DNA from: UBA12088 sp041920275
GTDB lineage: Bacteria; Patescibacteriota; Minisyncoccia; Phycocordibacterales; UBA12088
Direction: 5' to 3'
Assembly (NCBI GenBank): GCA_041920275.1
Contig: JAYRSE010000022.1
Coordinates: 1-46,749 of the forward strand
DNA: 46,749 nt
Under the pieces are notes generated by a model that saw only the letters and a program-made list of their open reading frames with translations, had not been told where the DNA came from and did not search any database. The position numbers were made by a program, and so were the translations under genes. Below, piece after piece: positions 7,214 to 15,580 of the stretch; position 1 is the first letter of the stretch, and every line of letters starts with the position of its first letter.

Positions 7214-7768
7214 TCAGGCGTAGGTCGGCGCTTCCTCACGCACGTCTTCGAGGTGATTCGCCAAGCGTCCGAGCGCAAAGAGCGCCGAGGAAAGACGATT
7301 CAAGTACGGGAGGGTGTGGCCGCGGGTTTCCCCCGCCACCGCAACGACCCTTCGCTCAGCTCGACGCGCGACCGTGCGCGCAACGTCGAACAGTGCCGAG
7401 CGATAGGTGCCTCCCGCAAAGGAGAACGCGCGCAACGGCGGCACCGCGCGCTCGATGCTGTCGGTCATGCGCTCGAGCGCCGCGACCTTGCTCTTTCGCA
7501 CCGTTTTGGGAGCGCCCGCAAGTTCGGCCTGTATGCTGAAGAGCGTGCCCTGCATGTCGTGGAGGAGTGTCGCCGCCTCCACCGTGCGGGGCCCCACCGG
7601 CACCCGCATGCCGCCCGAGCGAGCAAGCTCGGCACGCACGAGCCCGAGGTACGAGTTGAGCTCGTCGAGCGTGCCGAGGGCCTCGGCGAGCGCGGAGGCC
7701 TTGCTCACACGCATTGCGGTGCCGAACATCTTGGTGAGGCCGTCGTCTCCGGTGCGGGTGTAGAGCAT
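7214..7768 (-). CDS. Cob(I)alamin adenosyltransferase, PduO type
   Basis: This 184-residue protein matches the PduO/MMAB family throughout: MLYTRTGDDGLT at the N-terminus, LGTLDELNSYLG near 35-46, the RTVARRAERRVV helix, and YLNRLSSALFALGR near the end. The family transfers the adenosyl group of ATP to reduced cobalamin to make adenosylcobalamin. The start at 7768 is chosen because it is the family N-terminus; an in-frame ATG lies 27 codons upstream. No cobalamin-dependent enzyme or corrin synthesis gene is in the window, so the substrate could be salvaged, or the protein could have another role. Confidence 0.87.
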   Translation of the reverse strand: MLYTRTGDDGLTKMFGTAMRVSKASALAEALGTLDELNSYLGLVRAELARSGGMRVPVGPRTVEAATLLHDMQGTLFSIQAELAGAPKTVRKSKVAALERMTDSIERAVPPLRAFSFAGGTYRSALFDVARTVARRAERRVVAVAGETRGHTLPYLNRLSSALFALGRLANHLEDVREEAPTYA

Positions 7769-7849
7769 GGTTGGTAACGCACACACGTGTGGTGCGCTAA
7801 GCGTACCACCCCTGAAAGGAGAACGGAAGGTGTGCACAACTACTGTCAA

Positions 7850-8344
7850 CTACGGTTTGACACAGTAGTTGAACTTCGGCGTTGAGGGGTCCTCATCACA
7901 ATCGACAGTGTAATTAGTACCGTCAACATCATCTGACAACGCTTGTTGGTTGTTTGTCTCGAACTCGGCCTTCAATACGTAGTCGGTCGGCTTTGAGGCA
8001 TCGTTTACGCCGTACCCATAATCGTTGCCGGTTTTCGGATCCTTGGGAAGGGTACCCGACTTCAGAAAGGTGGCGAGAGTCACCAGTGGGTTACCTGACG
8101 CATCCGTCGGGCACCCGTTATTTGCTGTTGTGACTAGTGTCGCAGGGTACTGCCTGCCGCACGCATTGTAATACATTTCGAGCTCCATCTGTATATTGGC
8201 CAAGTCGGTCACCCGCTCATCGTCGCGCGCTTTCTGTCGCGAACTCTGCAAACCGACAACGACTATGGTGGAAAGGGTGCCGATAATGAAAATGACGGTG
8301 AGCATTTCAAGGATCGTAAACCCTCGCTCTTTGGATGTATGCAT
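7850..8344 (-). CDS. Type IV pilin-like protein with class III signal peptide
   Basis: This 164-residue prepilin has a short basic leader (MHTSKERG) cleaved before FTILEM, with the conserved Glu at mature position 5 and a hydrophobic N-terminal helix to about residue 30. The C-terminal globular part has four cysteines that could form disulfides and an acidic tail. It is the last gene of the minus-strand pilus locus and is separated from the preceding pilin gene by an intrinsic terminator, so it probably has its own promoter. It could be a major or a minor pilin; the sequence does not decide. It is a likely substrate of the PilD at 40168-41178. Confidence 0.9.
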   Translation of the reverse strand: MHTSKERGFTILEMLTVIFIIGTLSTIVVVGLQSSRQKARDDERVTDLANIQMELEMYYNACGRQYPATLVTTANNGCPTDASGNPLVTLATFLKSGTLPKDPKTGNDYGYGVNDASKPTDYVLKAEFETNNQQALSDDVDGTNYTVDCDEDPSTPKFNYCVKP

Positions 8345-8456
8345 ATGTGTTCATTGTACCGCCGTACACGGCAAGCGCAACCAGATTATCAACACGCATA
8401 TACCGCATTGTCGCACCATCGACGCACAAGTCAAACAGCGAGTACCTGCAACATTT

Positions 8457-8486
8457 AAAAAACGCCCCCGAGGGGGCGTTTTTTAA
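8457..8486 (-). terminator. Bidirectional intrinsic terminator after a pilin gene
   Basis: A perfect GC stem CGCCCCC/GGGGGCG with a minimal loop is flanked by A-run and T-run on both sides. It ends the transcript of the pilin gene at 8537-8920 and isolates the next pilin gene. Confidence 0.93.
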
Positions 8487-8536
8487 AATACGTTTTGTGG
8501 CTGATACATGCACCATAAAACCTCGCAATAAATGGG

Positions 8537-8920
8537 CTATATACTGCAACCACTGATAGTGCAAGTGATTGTGTCCACCCCGTCGGATGCAGTGTAGGAA
8601 AATGATTCGTCACTGGTAATTGCACCCGCGCCATAAGCCCAGTTACCAGAAAGTTCCGGCCACTCATCAGTACCTCCGCAAATAGGAGCACCAGCAACAG
8701 CAGGTGTAGAAATCGTACCTCCCATGTCGACACAGGCGGTAGCGACTGGTACGGTACTCCGCATACTTGCTTGCGCACGTGCAGTATGCGCCCTGTCTCG
8801 CTGACTACCCAAACCTGCCAAGACCACGCTCGCCAAAATACCGATGATCGCGATCACCACCAAAAGCTCGATGAGGGTGAAGCCGCGCGATCGTCCATGA
8901 AAGTGTGTATACATATTCAT
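8537..8920 (-). CDS. Type IV pilin
   Basis: This 127-residue prepilin reads MNMYTHFHGRSRG before the cleavage point and then FTLIELLVVIAIIGILAS, the classic type IVa pilin N-terminus with Glu5. The compact C-terminal domain has four cysteines, two of them in a C-terminal loop (TITCTISGCSI) like the pilin D-region. The near-consensus N-terminus and small size make it the best major-pilin candidate in the window. I start it at 8920 because the longer reading frame adds an implausible arginine-rich stretch. It lies 127 bases after pilC and is followed by a strong terminator, as expected for an abundant transcript. Confidence 0.9.
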   Translation of the reverse strand: MNMYTHFHGRSRGFTLIELLVVIAIIGILASVVLAGLGSQRDRAHTARAQASMRSTVPVATACVDMGGTISTPAVAGAPICGGTDEWPELSGNWAYGAGAITSDESFSYTASDGVDTITCTISGCSI

Positions 8921-9047
8921 TATTAAACTACTGACTAATGGATAATATGAAACGTCATGTTTCGCGGCCTTCCTCCGCATACCGCAATGATACCGCGTGG
9001 CGCGTGGTGCGCGAAAGCACACGCGAGCATGGGGTGTGGATAAACGC

Positions 9048-10256
9048 TTACGAAATGGAGGTCGTGATGCTGTAGATGGGCAAGAGCACCGAAGCGAGGA
9101 GCACCCCCACACCAAGCGCAAGCATGATGATCATGATCGGCTCGATGAGACTCGTGATGGTGTCGACCGTGTTCTCGAGCTCCCTGCTGTAGAACTTGGA
9201 AAGGGTCATGAGAATGTTCGAAAGCTCACCCGACTCCTCGCCCACACGGATCATCTGGACCATGATGGTGGGTATCTCGGGATGCGAGCTGAAGGCCTGG
9301 GCGATGCTCGCGCCGTTCTTGAGATCGTCCCGCGCTTGGCGTATCACCTTCTCGTACCGGGCATTCTCCACGACCGCGGAAGTGATCTCGAGCGCCTGCA
9401 CCATCGCAATGCCGCTTGAAAGCATGGTGGACATGTTGTCGGCGATGCGCGAGAGGTAGAGCTTCCGAAACAGCTCACCGAAGAGCGGCGCTTCGAGCTT
9501 GAGCTCGTCGACATAGAGCCGACCTCCCGGGGTTCTGATATAGCGCCACACCCCGACCACCAAAAGCGCAAGCACGCCGAACAGAATGACGCCGTAATCT
9601 TTGAACACGTCGCTCACCTCCATCACTACCCGAGTGTAGATCGGCAGGTCGGCACCCGATTCGTTGATGAGCGTGGTGAGCTGCGGTATCACGAACGTGA
9701 GCATGAGCCAAAAGACTATGCAGAAGGTGCCGATGATGAACGCCGGATACACGAGCGCGTTCTTCGCCTTGGAGGTGACCGCGTACGTGCGGTCCAGATA
9801 CTCTGCGAGGTGCTCAAAGGTCTCTTCAAGACGCCCCGTCTCTTCACCGGTGAGTACCATACTGCAGTAGAACGAGGAGAAGACGCTCGGGTGTCTCGAA
9901 AGCGCCTTACTGATGGGCATACCGCCCTGGATGTCATCCGCGATCGAAGAAAGGACCCTGCGTACGACCGGGTTCTCGGACTCCGCTCCGAGCATCTTGA
10001 AGACCCGAAGCGCACTTACCTGCGCGCCGAAGAGGGTCGCGAGCTGACGTGAAAGGATCACCACCTCGCGCTGCGAGACACCTTCGAACCACGTGATGTT
10101 CTTGGCAAACCCTTTCTTTTTGTCGGCCGGCTCGATGCGGGTTATCACGTAGCCGCTGCGCTGCAGGGTGCTGATCGCACTGTCCTCGCTCACCGCATCG
10201 ATCGTGCCGGACTGTTCGACGCCCGATTGATTGATGATCGTGTATTTGAACAACAT
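9048..10256 (-). CDS. pilC: Type IV pilus inner-membrane platform protein
   Basis: This 402-residue member of the GspF/PilC family has two repeated cytoplasmic helical domains (about 65-190 and 265-390) and three membrane segments (about 170-190, 215-240 and 375-400). The N-terminus MLFKYTIINQSGVEQSGTI is typical. PilC couples the cytoplasmic ATPases PilB and PilT to pilus extension and retraction. It follows pilT by 32 bases in the same direction. The start at 10256 fits family N-termini better than the ATG 7 codons upstream. Confidence 0.95.
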   Translation of the reverse strand: MLFKYTIINQSGVEQSGTIDAVSEDSAISTLQRSGYVITRIEPADKKKGFAKNITWFEGVSQREVVILSRQLATLFGAQVSALRVFKMLGAESENPVVRRVLSSIADDIQGGMPISKALSRHPSVFSSFYCSMVLTGEETGRLEETFEHLAEYLDRTYAVTSKAKNALVYPAFIIGTFCIVFWLMLTFVIPQLTTLINESGADLPIYTRVVMEVSDVFKDYGVILFGVLALLVVGVWRYIRTPGGRLYVDELKLEAPLFGELFRKLYLSRIADNMSTMLSSGIAMVQALEITSAVVENARYEKVIRQARDDLKNGASIAQAFSSHPEIPTIMVQMIRVGEESGELSNILMTLSKFYSRELENTVDTITSLIEPIMIIMLALGVGVLLASVLLPIYSITTSIS

Positions 10257-10288
10257 ACGGCCACTTGTTTGGATCAAAACTACGCCGG

Positions 10289-11374
10289 CTACAGCAGGCG
10301 CTCAAGTGCTTTCACATCGAACGATGTTTGGAATGCGGTCTCGACCGTGATCTCGCCCGCACGTACCAGGTTCGCGAGCGTGCGGTTCATGCTGATCATG
10401 CCTTCCTCCATCCCCGTTTCAATGACGGAATCGATCTCGTGGGTACGGTCCTCGCGGATCAGGTGTCCGACCGCATGTGTACGGATCAACAGTTCGTAGG
10501 CGAGCACGAGACCGCCCGCGATGCGCGGTACCAACCGCTGCGAGAATATGCCGGAGAGGCTGGATGCGAGCTGCGTGCGGATCTGATTCTGCTGGTGCGG
10601 CGGGAATGTGTCGATGATGCGATTGATGGTCTGCGAGGCGTTGTTGGTGTGCAGGGTCGAGAACACCAAGTGGCCCGTCTCTGCGGCGGTCACAGCGGCG
10701 GCTATCGCCTCGAACCCGCGCATCTCACCAATGAGGATCACGTCCATGTCCTGGCGGAACGCCGCATGGATGCCCGCCTCGAAGGAATTCGTATCGACAC
10801 CGACCTCACGTTGGTCGATGATGCATTGCTTGGGTGTGTACACATGCTCGATCGGATCCTCGATGGTGACGATATGCTCCGGGCGCTCTTGGTTGATATG
10901 GTCCATCATTGCGGCAAGGGTCGTGGACTTCCCTTGTCCCACCGGCCCGACCACGAGAAAGAAACCCTGCCCCATTTCGGTGAAGCGCAGGAGCTGCTCC
11001 GGCACTCCGAGCTCTTGCAGTGTCTTTATCTCGGAAGGTATGGACCGGAGCGCGATCGAAACCGCCCCGCGTTGCAAGCTCGCGTGCCCGCGGAAACGCA
11101 TCTTGTTCCGCGCATTGTAGTACGCAAAATCGACCTCATGCTTTTCGTCGAAGGTGTCGCGCTGCACCGGGTTCAGCATGGCCGCCAGGAACTTTGCGGT
11201 ATCCTCATGGGTGAGCTCGAGCTCACCGACGAGCGGTACCAGAAGACCGGAGACCCTGATGACCGGACGATAGAAGGCGTTCAAGTGAAGGTCGGACGCA
11301 TGCTCGATCACAACGAACGAAACGAGGCGATCGAGATGTTCAGCATATGCGCCGATATTTGCGGATTGTGTCAT
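10289..11374 (-). CDS. pilT: Type IV pilus retraction ATPase
   Basis: This 361-residue PilT-family hexameric ATPase drives pilus disassembly, giving twitching and DNA pulling. The Walker A is GPVGQGKST, with Val and Gln in place of the usual Thr and Ser of GPTGSGKST, but the essential GKST is intact. The Asp box, the Walker B-like region DMDVILIGEMRG and the His box GHLVFSTLHTNNA are present. It lies between the receiver gene and pilC. The start at 11374 is 23 bases after the receiver stop. PilU is an alternative paralogue name, but as the only retraction-type ATPase seen here, PilT is preferred. Confidence 0.93.
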   Translation of the reverse strand: MTQSANIGAYAEHLDRLVSFVVIEHASDLHLNAFYRPVIRVSGLLVPLVGELELTHEDTAKFLAAMLNPVQRDTFDEKHEVDFAYYNARNKMRFRGHASLQRGAVSIALRSIPSEIKTLQELGVPEQLLRFTEMGQGFFLVVGPVGQGKSTTLAAMMDHINQERPEHIVTIEDPIEHVYTPKQCIIDQREVGVDTNSFEAGIHAAFRQDMDVILIGEMRGFEAIAAAVTAAETGHLVFSTLHTNNASQTINRIIDTFPPHQQNQIRTQLASSLSGIFSQRLVPRIAGGLVLAYELLIRTHAVGHLIREDRTHEIDSVIETGMEEGMISMNRTLANLVRAGEITVETAFQTSFDVKALERLL

Positions 11375-11397
11375 AATGGATGTTGCACACCGGTACA

Positions 11398-11799
11398 TTA
11401 CCGCCCCTGCTTTTCTTCTATGGTCTTGGTCACCCGTTCCAACACCTCGGACGGCAACGTGTTCGCTTTGATAAGATACCCATCGATCCCATAGGAACGA
11501 GCTTCCTCCACATCTTTCTCCTGCCCCTGATTCGAAAGGACGACGACGGCGGTGCGCGCATCACAAAGGTTCTCCTCGCGTATCGCACGCAGAAGCTCGA
11601 AACCGGTCATCTTCGGCATCACGAGATCGAGGAGGACCGCATCCAGATGCTCGCCCTTGCGAAGATCCTCAAGCGCTTGCACCGGATCGGTGTAACAACG
11701 CACCTCATGCCCGGCATGTTGGAACTTCAAGTTGTACATGTCCAACAAGAAGGCGTCATCATCCACGATACACACGGTGAATTTCTTTTTCGTGTTCAT
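11398..11799 (-). CDS. CheY-like receiver protein within the pilus operon
   Basis: This 133-residue single receiver domain begins MNTKKKFTVCIVDDDAFLLDMY. It has the acidic pair, the phospho-acceptor Asp in LLDLVMPKMTG, the switch Ser in VVVLSNQG and Lys in GYLIKANT. It sits between the extension ATPase gene pilB and the retraction ATPase gene pilT, a position reminiscent of PilG/PilH-type or FrzZ-like regulators that set pilus activity. No kinase is adjacent; the kinase at 693-2000 could serve it, but this is untested. The start at 11799 follows the family N-terminus. Confidence 0.9.
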   Translation of the reverse strand: MNTKKKFTVCIVDDDAFLLDMYNLKFQHAGHEVRCYTDPVQALEDLRKGEHLDAVLLDLVMPKMTGFELLRAIREENLCDARTAVVVLSNQGQEKDVEEARSYGIDGYLIKANTLPSEVLERVTKTIEEKQGR

Positions 11800-11833
11800 A
11801 CATGTACAACTATACCATGCACCCTCCCAAGGT

Positions 11834-13717
11834 TCATACAAGGTCGTGTTGGTAACTCTTCATCCCGGCACTCTCTTCGTCGGGTCCGTGCTCGCCCATT
11901 TCGGCGGTTTCCGCATCTTTTTCGTCCGACTGTTCCCCGCCCGCGTCCACATCGATCGCGGAGCTCACCTGCGCGATCTCCTCGTACGGTATCTCCTTTC
12001 GCATCGCTTTTATGAACGCATCCTGCTCCATGGTGAACATGCCGGACTCGAAACCCAACTCCAAAAGTACGGAGTCTCGAGCGGAGTCCATGATAAGCTG
12101 TCGCATGCGTTCGTTGACCGTGAGAAGCTCGAACACGCCGATCCGACCCCGCGTACCCACGGGACACGTGTTCGTGGGCTGTATTCCGAGTATCGAGGTG
12201 ACCTCGGGAATACGTGTTCGGTACTGCTTCGGGATAGGTTCGAACAAGTTCTCGAGACGTTGTTTGAGCGCACCTTCGATCGCAATGGGAACTCCGGTGT
12301 CGGGGCAGATACGGCGCACCAAACGTTGTGCGATGACCAATCGCATGGTCGGGGCGAGGAGGAAGGGATCGACCCCCATGTCAATCAAGCGCGGTATCGC
12401 CCCGATCGCATTGTTGGTATGCAAGGTGGAAAGTACCAAGTGGCCCGTGAGCGCCGCCTGCACCGCAAGCTGCGCGGTTTCCTTGTCGCGGATCTCTCCC
12501 ACCATGATGATGTCCGGGTCTTGACGAAGCACGCTTCGAATACCGCTTGCGAACGTGTACCCGATCTCGGGTCGCACCTGCGACTGACTCACTCCTTCGA
12601 TGTCGTACTCGACCGGGTCCTCGAGCGAGATAACGTTCGCCGTATCGCGATGCACTTCCTCCAACATCGCATACAGTGTGGTCGACTTACCCGAACCGGT
12701 GGGTCCGGTGATGAGGATGATGCCGTACGGTGACGCAATGGCGTTGCGCACCTGCTCGAGCTGGAACTCGTCCATCCCGAGCGATGTGAGGGTGACCTTT
12801 CCTCGAGAACTATCGAGGATACGTAGCACCGCCTTCTCACCGTGAGTAACGGGAAAAGTGGAAACGCGAAAGTCGATGATGTGCCCGCCGACGGTGACGG
12901 AAAAACGTCCATCCTGGGGTTTGCGACGCTCATCCAACTTGATACCCGCAAGAAGCTTCACTCGCGCCACCACCGCCCTGCTCACCTTTGCGGGAAGCAC
13001 GAGTGACGACTGCAACACGCCATCCACGCGGAAACGCACCCGCAACTGCTCTCGACCGGGCTCGATGTGGATATCGGATGCACGTGCGTCAATGGCGCTC
13101 CTCAGAACGGTCGAAACGATCTTGGTAATGGGTGCCTCCTCATGCATATCATGACCGCCTTTTGAACTAGCGGCCGCAATGGCGGTATCAAGGTCATCGA
13201 TCTCTTCCTCCTGCCTTCCCGAGTCATACACGCTACTGGAAGCATCTTCGGCCGTTTCCAATTCGGAAAGGGCCATTCCCACGGCTCCCGCCGTACCGTG
13301 GTACATGGTGAGCACCCGCTCATAGTCATCGCTCGAAATGAGGTATACCTTGAAGGGCACACCCTCTTTGGTCGAAATGAAGTTGAGCGCGTCGAGCATG
13401 TCCACATTGTCCGGGTCGAGCACACCGACATGGAGCACGCCGTCATGGAGACCAAGCGGGACCACGCGGTAGTGCCGCGCGGATTCCTCCGGTATGACCT
13501 TGAGCGTCTCGAATGGAATGACCGTGTCTCCCAATCGCTCCACCGGAACTCCCCATATCTCACCCTTCGCTTCGGTGATGTCGTGTTCCGAAACACCCTG
13601 CGCTCGAAGGAGCTGTTCCACGGGTACACCCGTCGTCTCCGATTCACGCAGCACGTCATCGGCGACCTGCTGCTGAAGCAAGCCCCTGTTCACCAACATC
13701 TGTAAGAGTTGCAACAT
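11834..13717 (-). CDS. pilB: Type IV pilus assembly ATPase
   Basis: This 627-residue GspE/PilB-family extension ATPase has an N-terminal MshEN-type region (about 10-150), a linker, and an ATPase core with Walker A GPTGSGKSTTLYAM, an Asp box, Walker B-like DPDIIMVGEIRD and a His box GHLVLSTLHTNNA. The usual zinc tetracysteine is degraded: the two CxxC pairs read CPDT and CPVG, leaving one Cys each. The C-terminus is extended by about 50 acidic residues. The start is uncertain: 13717 (MLQLLQML) or 13699. It is the only extension ATPase in the locus. Confidence 0.94.
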   Translation of the reverse strand: MLQLLQMLVNRGLLQQQVADDVLRESETTGVPVEQLLRAQGVSEHDITEAKGEIWGVPVERLGDTVIPFETLKVIPEESARHYRVVPLGLHDGVLHVGVLDPDNVDMLDALNFISTKEGVPFKVYLISSDDYERVLTMYHGTAGAVGMALSELETAEDASSSVYDSGRQEEEIDDLDTAIAAASSKGGHDMHEEAPITKIVSTVLRSAIDARASDIHIEPGREQLRVRFRVDGVLQSSLVLPAKVSRAVVARVKLLAGIKLDERRKPQDGRFSVTVGGHIIDFRVSTFPVTHGEKAVLRILDSSRGKVTLTSLGMDEFQLEQVRNAIASPYGIILITGPTGSGKSTTLYAMLEEVHRDTANVISLEDPVEYDIEGVSQSQVRPEIGYTFASGIRSVLRQDPDIIMVGEIRDKETAQLAVQAALTGHLVLSTLHTNNAIGAIPRLIDMGVDPFLLAPTMRLVIAQRLVRRICPDTGVPIAIEGALKQRLENLFEPIPKQYRTRIPEVTSILGIQPTNTCPVGTRGRIGVFELLTVNERMRQLIMDSARDSVLLELGFESGMFTMEQDAFIKAMRKEIPYEEIAQVSSAIDVDAGGEQSDEKDAETAEMGEHGPDEESAGMKSYQHDLV

Positions 13718-13778
13718 GGTTGAGGTAAATTGAACGTAAGAACGGTCCACTCACGTGTGCAGGGAACGCTCATGCTGT

Positions 13779-14081
13779 TCAGTACGGCTCGAAGGGATTG
13801 TTGCGTGTGTATTTCACATCCTTCGGTTCCGTTGGCTTCTTTTCCACCAAAGCTTCGAATTCGACGGTGGAGAAGATATCCTTTTGCAATGAGATACCCT
13901 CAACACTGGTAAGGTTGCTCAGGACATCCTTCTCAAGCTCGGAGGCGTTCTCGGCGATCTTCTCTGCGCTCGGGAACATTTTGGCACGCAACTCGGGATT
14001 CGAGGCCACCAAGTAGAACGCATACATGCCCGCGGCGACCGCAAGCATCGTGATGACATTTTTGATGATTGAACTGACCAT
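13779..14081 (-). CDS. Small membrane protein of the pilus operon (PilP-like position)
   Basis: This 100-residue protein has one N-terminal membrane helix (about 8-26) and a charged extracytoplasmic part ending in TRNNPFEPY. I do not recognise a named family with certainty. Its position directly after pilO and before pilB, its size, and the proline-rich NPFEPY tail recall PilP, whose N-terminal tail binds the PilN/PilO dimer, but it lacks PilP's lipobox and beta-domain. It probably belongs to the inner-membrane alignment complex. Confidence 0.7.
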   Translation of the reverse strand: MVSSIIKNVITMLAVAAGMYAFYLVASNPELRAKMFPSAEKIAENASELEKDVLSNLTSVEGISLQKDIFSTVEFEALVEKKPTEPKDVKYTRNNPFEPY

Positions 14082-14119
14082 AGTGTGTACTGTTTATTCC
14101 GGAATTGATCGGGTTCGCC

Positions 14120-14713
14120 TTAGCGAAGCCAGTAACGCTGTATCCCAAGGGTGTATACTTGCTTCTTTGTGTTCGTGTTTGTCTCCGCAGGCTCCTTGTT
14201 GCCTGCAAGCAAGGGCAGCTCGGCAGGCACGTCGATGCCCAGCGATACCACATCCATGAGCGCCGAGCTCTTTTCGATATCCTTCAAAAAACCCTTGAAC
14301 TGATCGTACGTGGTCAACACATCGAGGGTAAAGAGCGCACTCACGACGCCTGATTCATCGACCGAACCGCTCGTCTGCGACTCGCGCAATCCCATCCGCG
14401 GGAACGTGAAGCTTCGGATGAGTATGCCATGCTGCTTGGCAAGGTCGTCGAGGTGGATTATGAACCGGACCACATCGATACTATCCGGCAGAATGCTCTT
14501 CAACCGCACCTCTTCCTCTTCCGAAATGGTGTCCCGCTCGTCAAGCAACGCGTCACGTTTTCGCTCGAAATTATTTGAGTTCTCGAGCACCTGCGTGACT
14601 CGCTCTTCCTGAGCGCTCAATGCACCAAGCACGTCGATGGCGGGTCGGATGTACGAGAAGAACAAGCCGATCGATATTGTGAAAAGAATGAAGGGTAACA
14701 CCACTTTGTCCAT
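14120..14713 (-). CDS. pilO: Pilus alignment protein PilO-like
   Basis: This 197-residue bitopic membrane protein has a helix at about 5-22, a coiled coil (about 35-70) and a ferredoxin-like C-terminal domain (about 80-180) in which FIIHLDDLAKQHGILIRSF and TYDQFKGFLKDIEKS match PilO features. It would dimerise with the PilN-like protein encoded upstream. The gene sits in the canonical pilM-pilN-pilO order with a 33-base gap after pilN. The absence of a secretin gene nearby fits a cell without an outer membrane. Confidence 0.82.
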   Translation of the reverse strand: MDKVVLPFILFTISIGLFFSYIRPAIDVLGALSAQEERVTQVLENSNNFERKRDALLDERDTISEEEEVRLKSILPDSIDVVRFIIHLDDLAKQHGILIRSFTFPRMGLRESQTSGSVDESGVVSALFTLDVLTTYDQFKGFLKDIEKSSALMDVVSLGIDVPAELPLLAGNKEPAETNTNTKKQVYTLGIQRYWLR

Positions 14714-14746
14714 ATGTTCTGTGATTACTGTCGAGCGAATACGATA

Positions 14747-15511
14747 TTATCGATCGCGCTCCTCGGCCACCGTCGTGGATGCGGCGGAAGACGAGGCGGA
14801 TGCGGAAGATCCCCGTGGTACTTCCGGAGTAAACTGCACCGCCGGTTGCGCCACAGACGGGCTCTTGCGATCGTATACACCACTGTCGATGACCTTCCCG
14901 AAGCTTGCATACCCGGGGACGACACCCATTTCCGCCACGAACCGTACCATGCCGTTCCCGCTCTCAAGAGTGGTCACGACCGGCGTGCGGAACAGTGCAT
15001 TCAGTTCCGTATATTTATCGATCTGCTTGGCGACATGACCGAACGTGCGCGCCTCACCGCTCAAGGTAAGCGCATGCTCCGCACTCCCTCCCGCAGATTC
15101 CTTGAAGGAGAGCGAAACGTAGCGAACGTCACGCAAAGTTATCTCTTCGAGCTGCGCAATGATCCCGCTCAATGCTCGGTGATTCACCAACAACCTGTTG
15201 GCCTCTTTGAGTCGCACGCTCATACGTCGCAGATCGTTGATGGTTTCGACATCCGCTTTGTACTTTTCGTTCAGCTCGGTCGCTTTGGCGACCTTTTCGT
15301 CGACCGACCCTTCCACCACCTTAATGTACACGAACATGCCGACCGATCCGAGTATGGAAAGAAAGAACACGATAGCCGAAAGAAAAAAGAACAGCCCGAG
15401 CGAACCACCGCTTCTGTTTCGCACGACGGAACCATTCTCCTGACCGGGCGTAACGAACGCGCCATGCGGCTGATTCTTCGGTATGAACGATGTATTGAAC
15501 GATTGATCCAT
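14747..15511 (-). CDS. pilN: Pilus alignment protein PilN-like
   Basis: This 254-residue protein has a cytoplasmic N-terminal tail (MDQSFNTSFIPKNQPHG), one membrane helix (about 40-65), a coiled coil and a ferredoxin-like domain with the ITLRDVRYVSLSF segment. In known PilN proteins the N-terminal tail binds the groove of PilM; here the tail FNTSFIPK may play the same part. The low-complexity Ser/Ala-rich C-terminal tail (SSASASSSAAS) is unusual. The start at 15511 is preferred over 15574 because the longer version puts an odd stretch before the PilM-binding tail. Confidence 0.82.
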   Translation of the reverse strand: MDQSFNTSFIPKNQPHGAFVTPGQENGSVVRNRSGGSLGLFFFLSAIVFFLSILGSVGMFVYIKVVEGSVDEKVAKATELNEKYKADVETINDLRRMSVRLKEANRLLVNHRALSGIIAQLEEITLRDVRYVSLSFKESAGGSAEHALTLSGEARTFGHVAKQIDKYTELNALFRTPVVTTLESGNGMVRFVAEMGVVPGYASFGKVIDSGVYDRKSPSVAQPAVQFTPEVPRGSSASASSSAASTTVAEERDR

Positions 15512-15580
15512 AGACAACGAGCGTGTCACTCCGAGTTCGCTATGCATTGTAACAGCAAACTCACGCGTTCCCAACCACGG

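Noticed and set aside
10265..11494. A 409-codon plus-strand open frame opposite pilT
   Set aside because: It is the mirror of a recognisable ATPase with intact motifs and has no family features itself.
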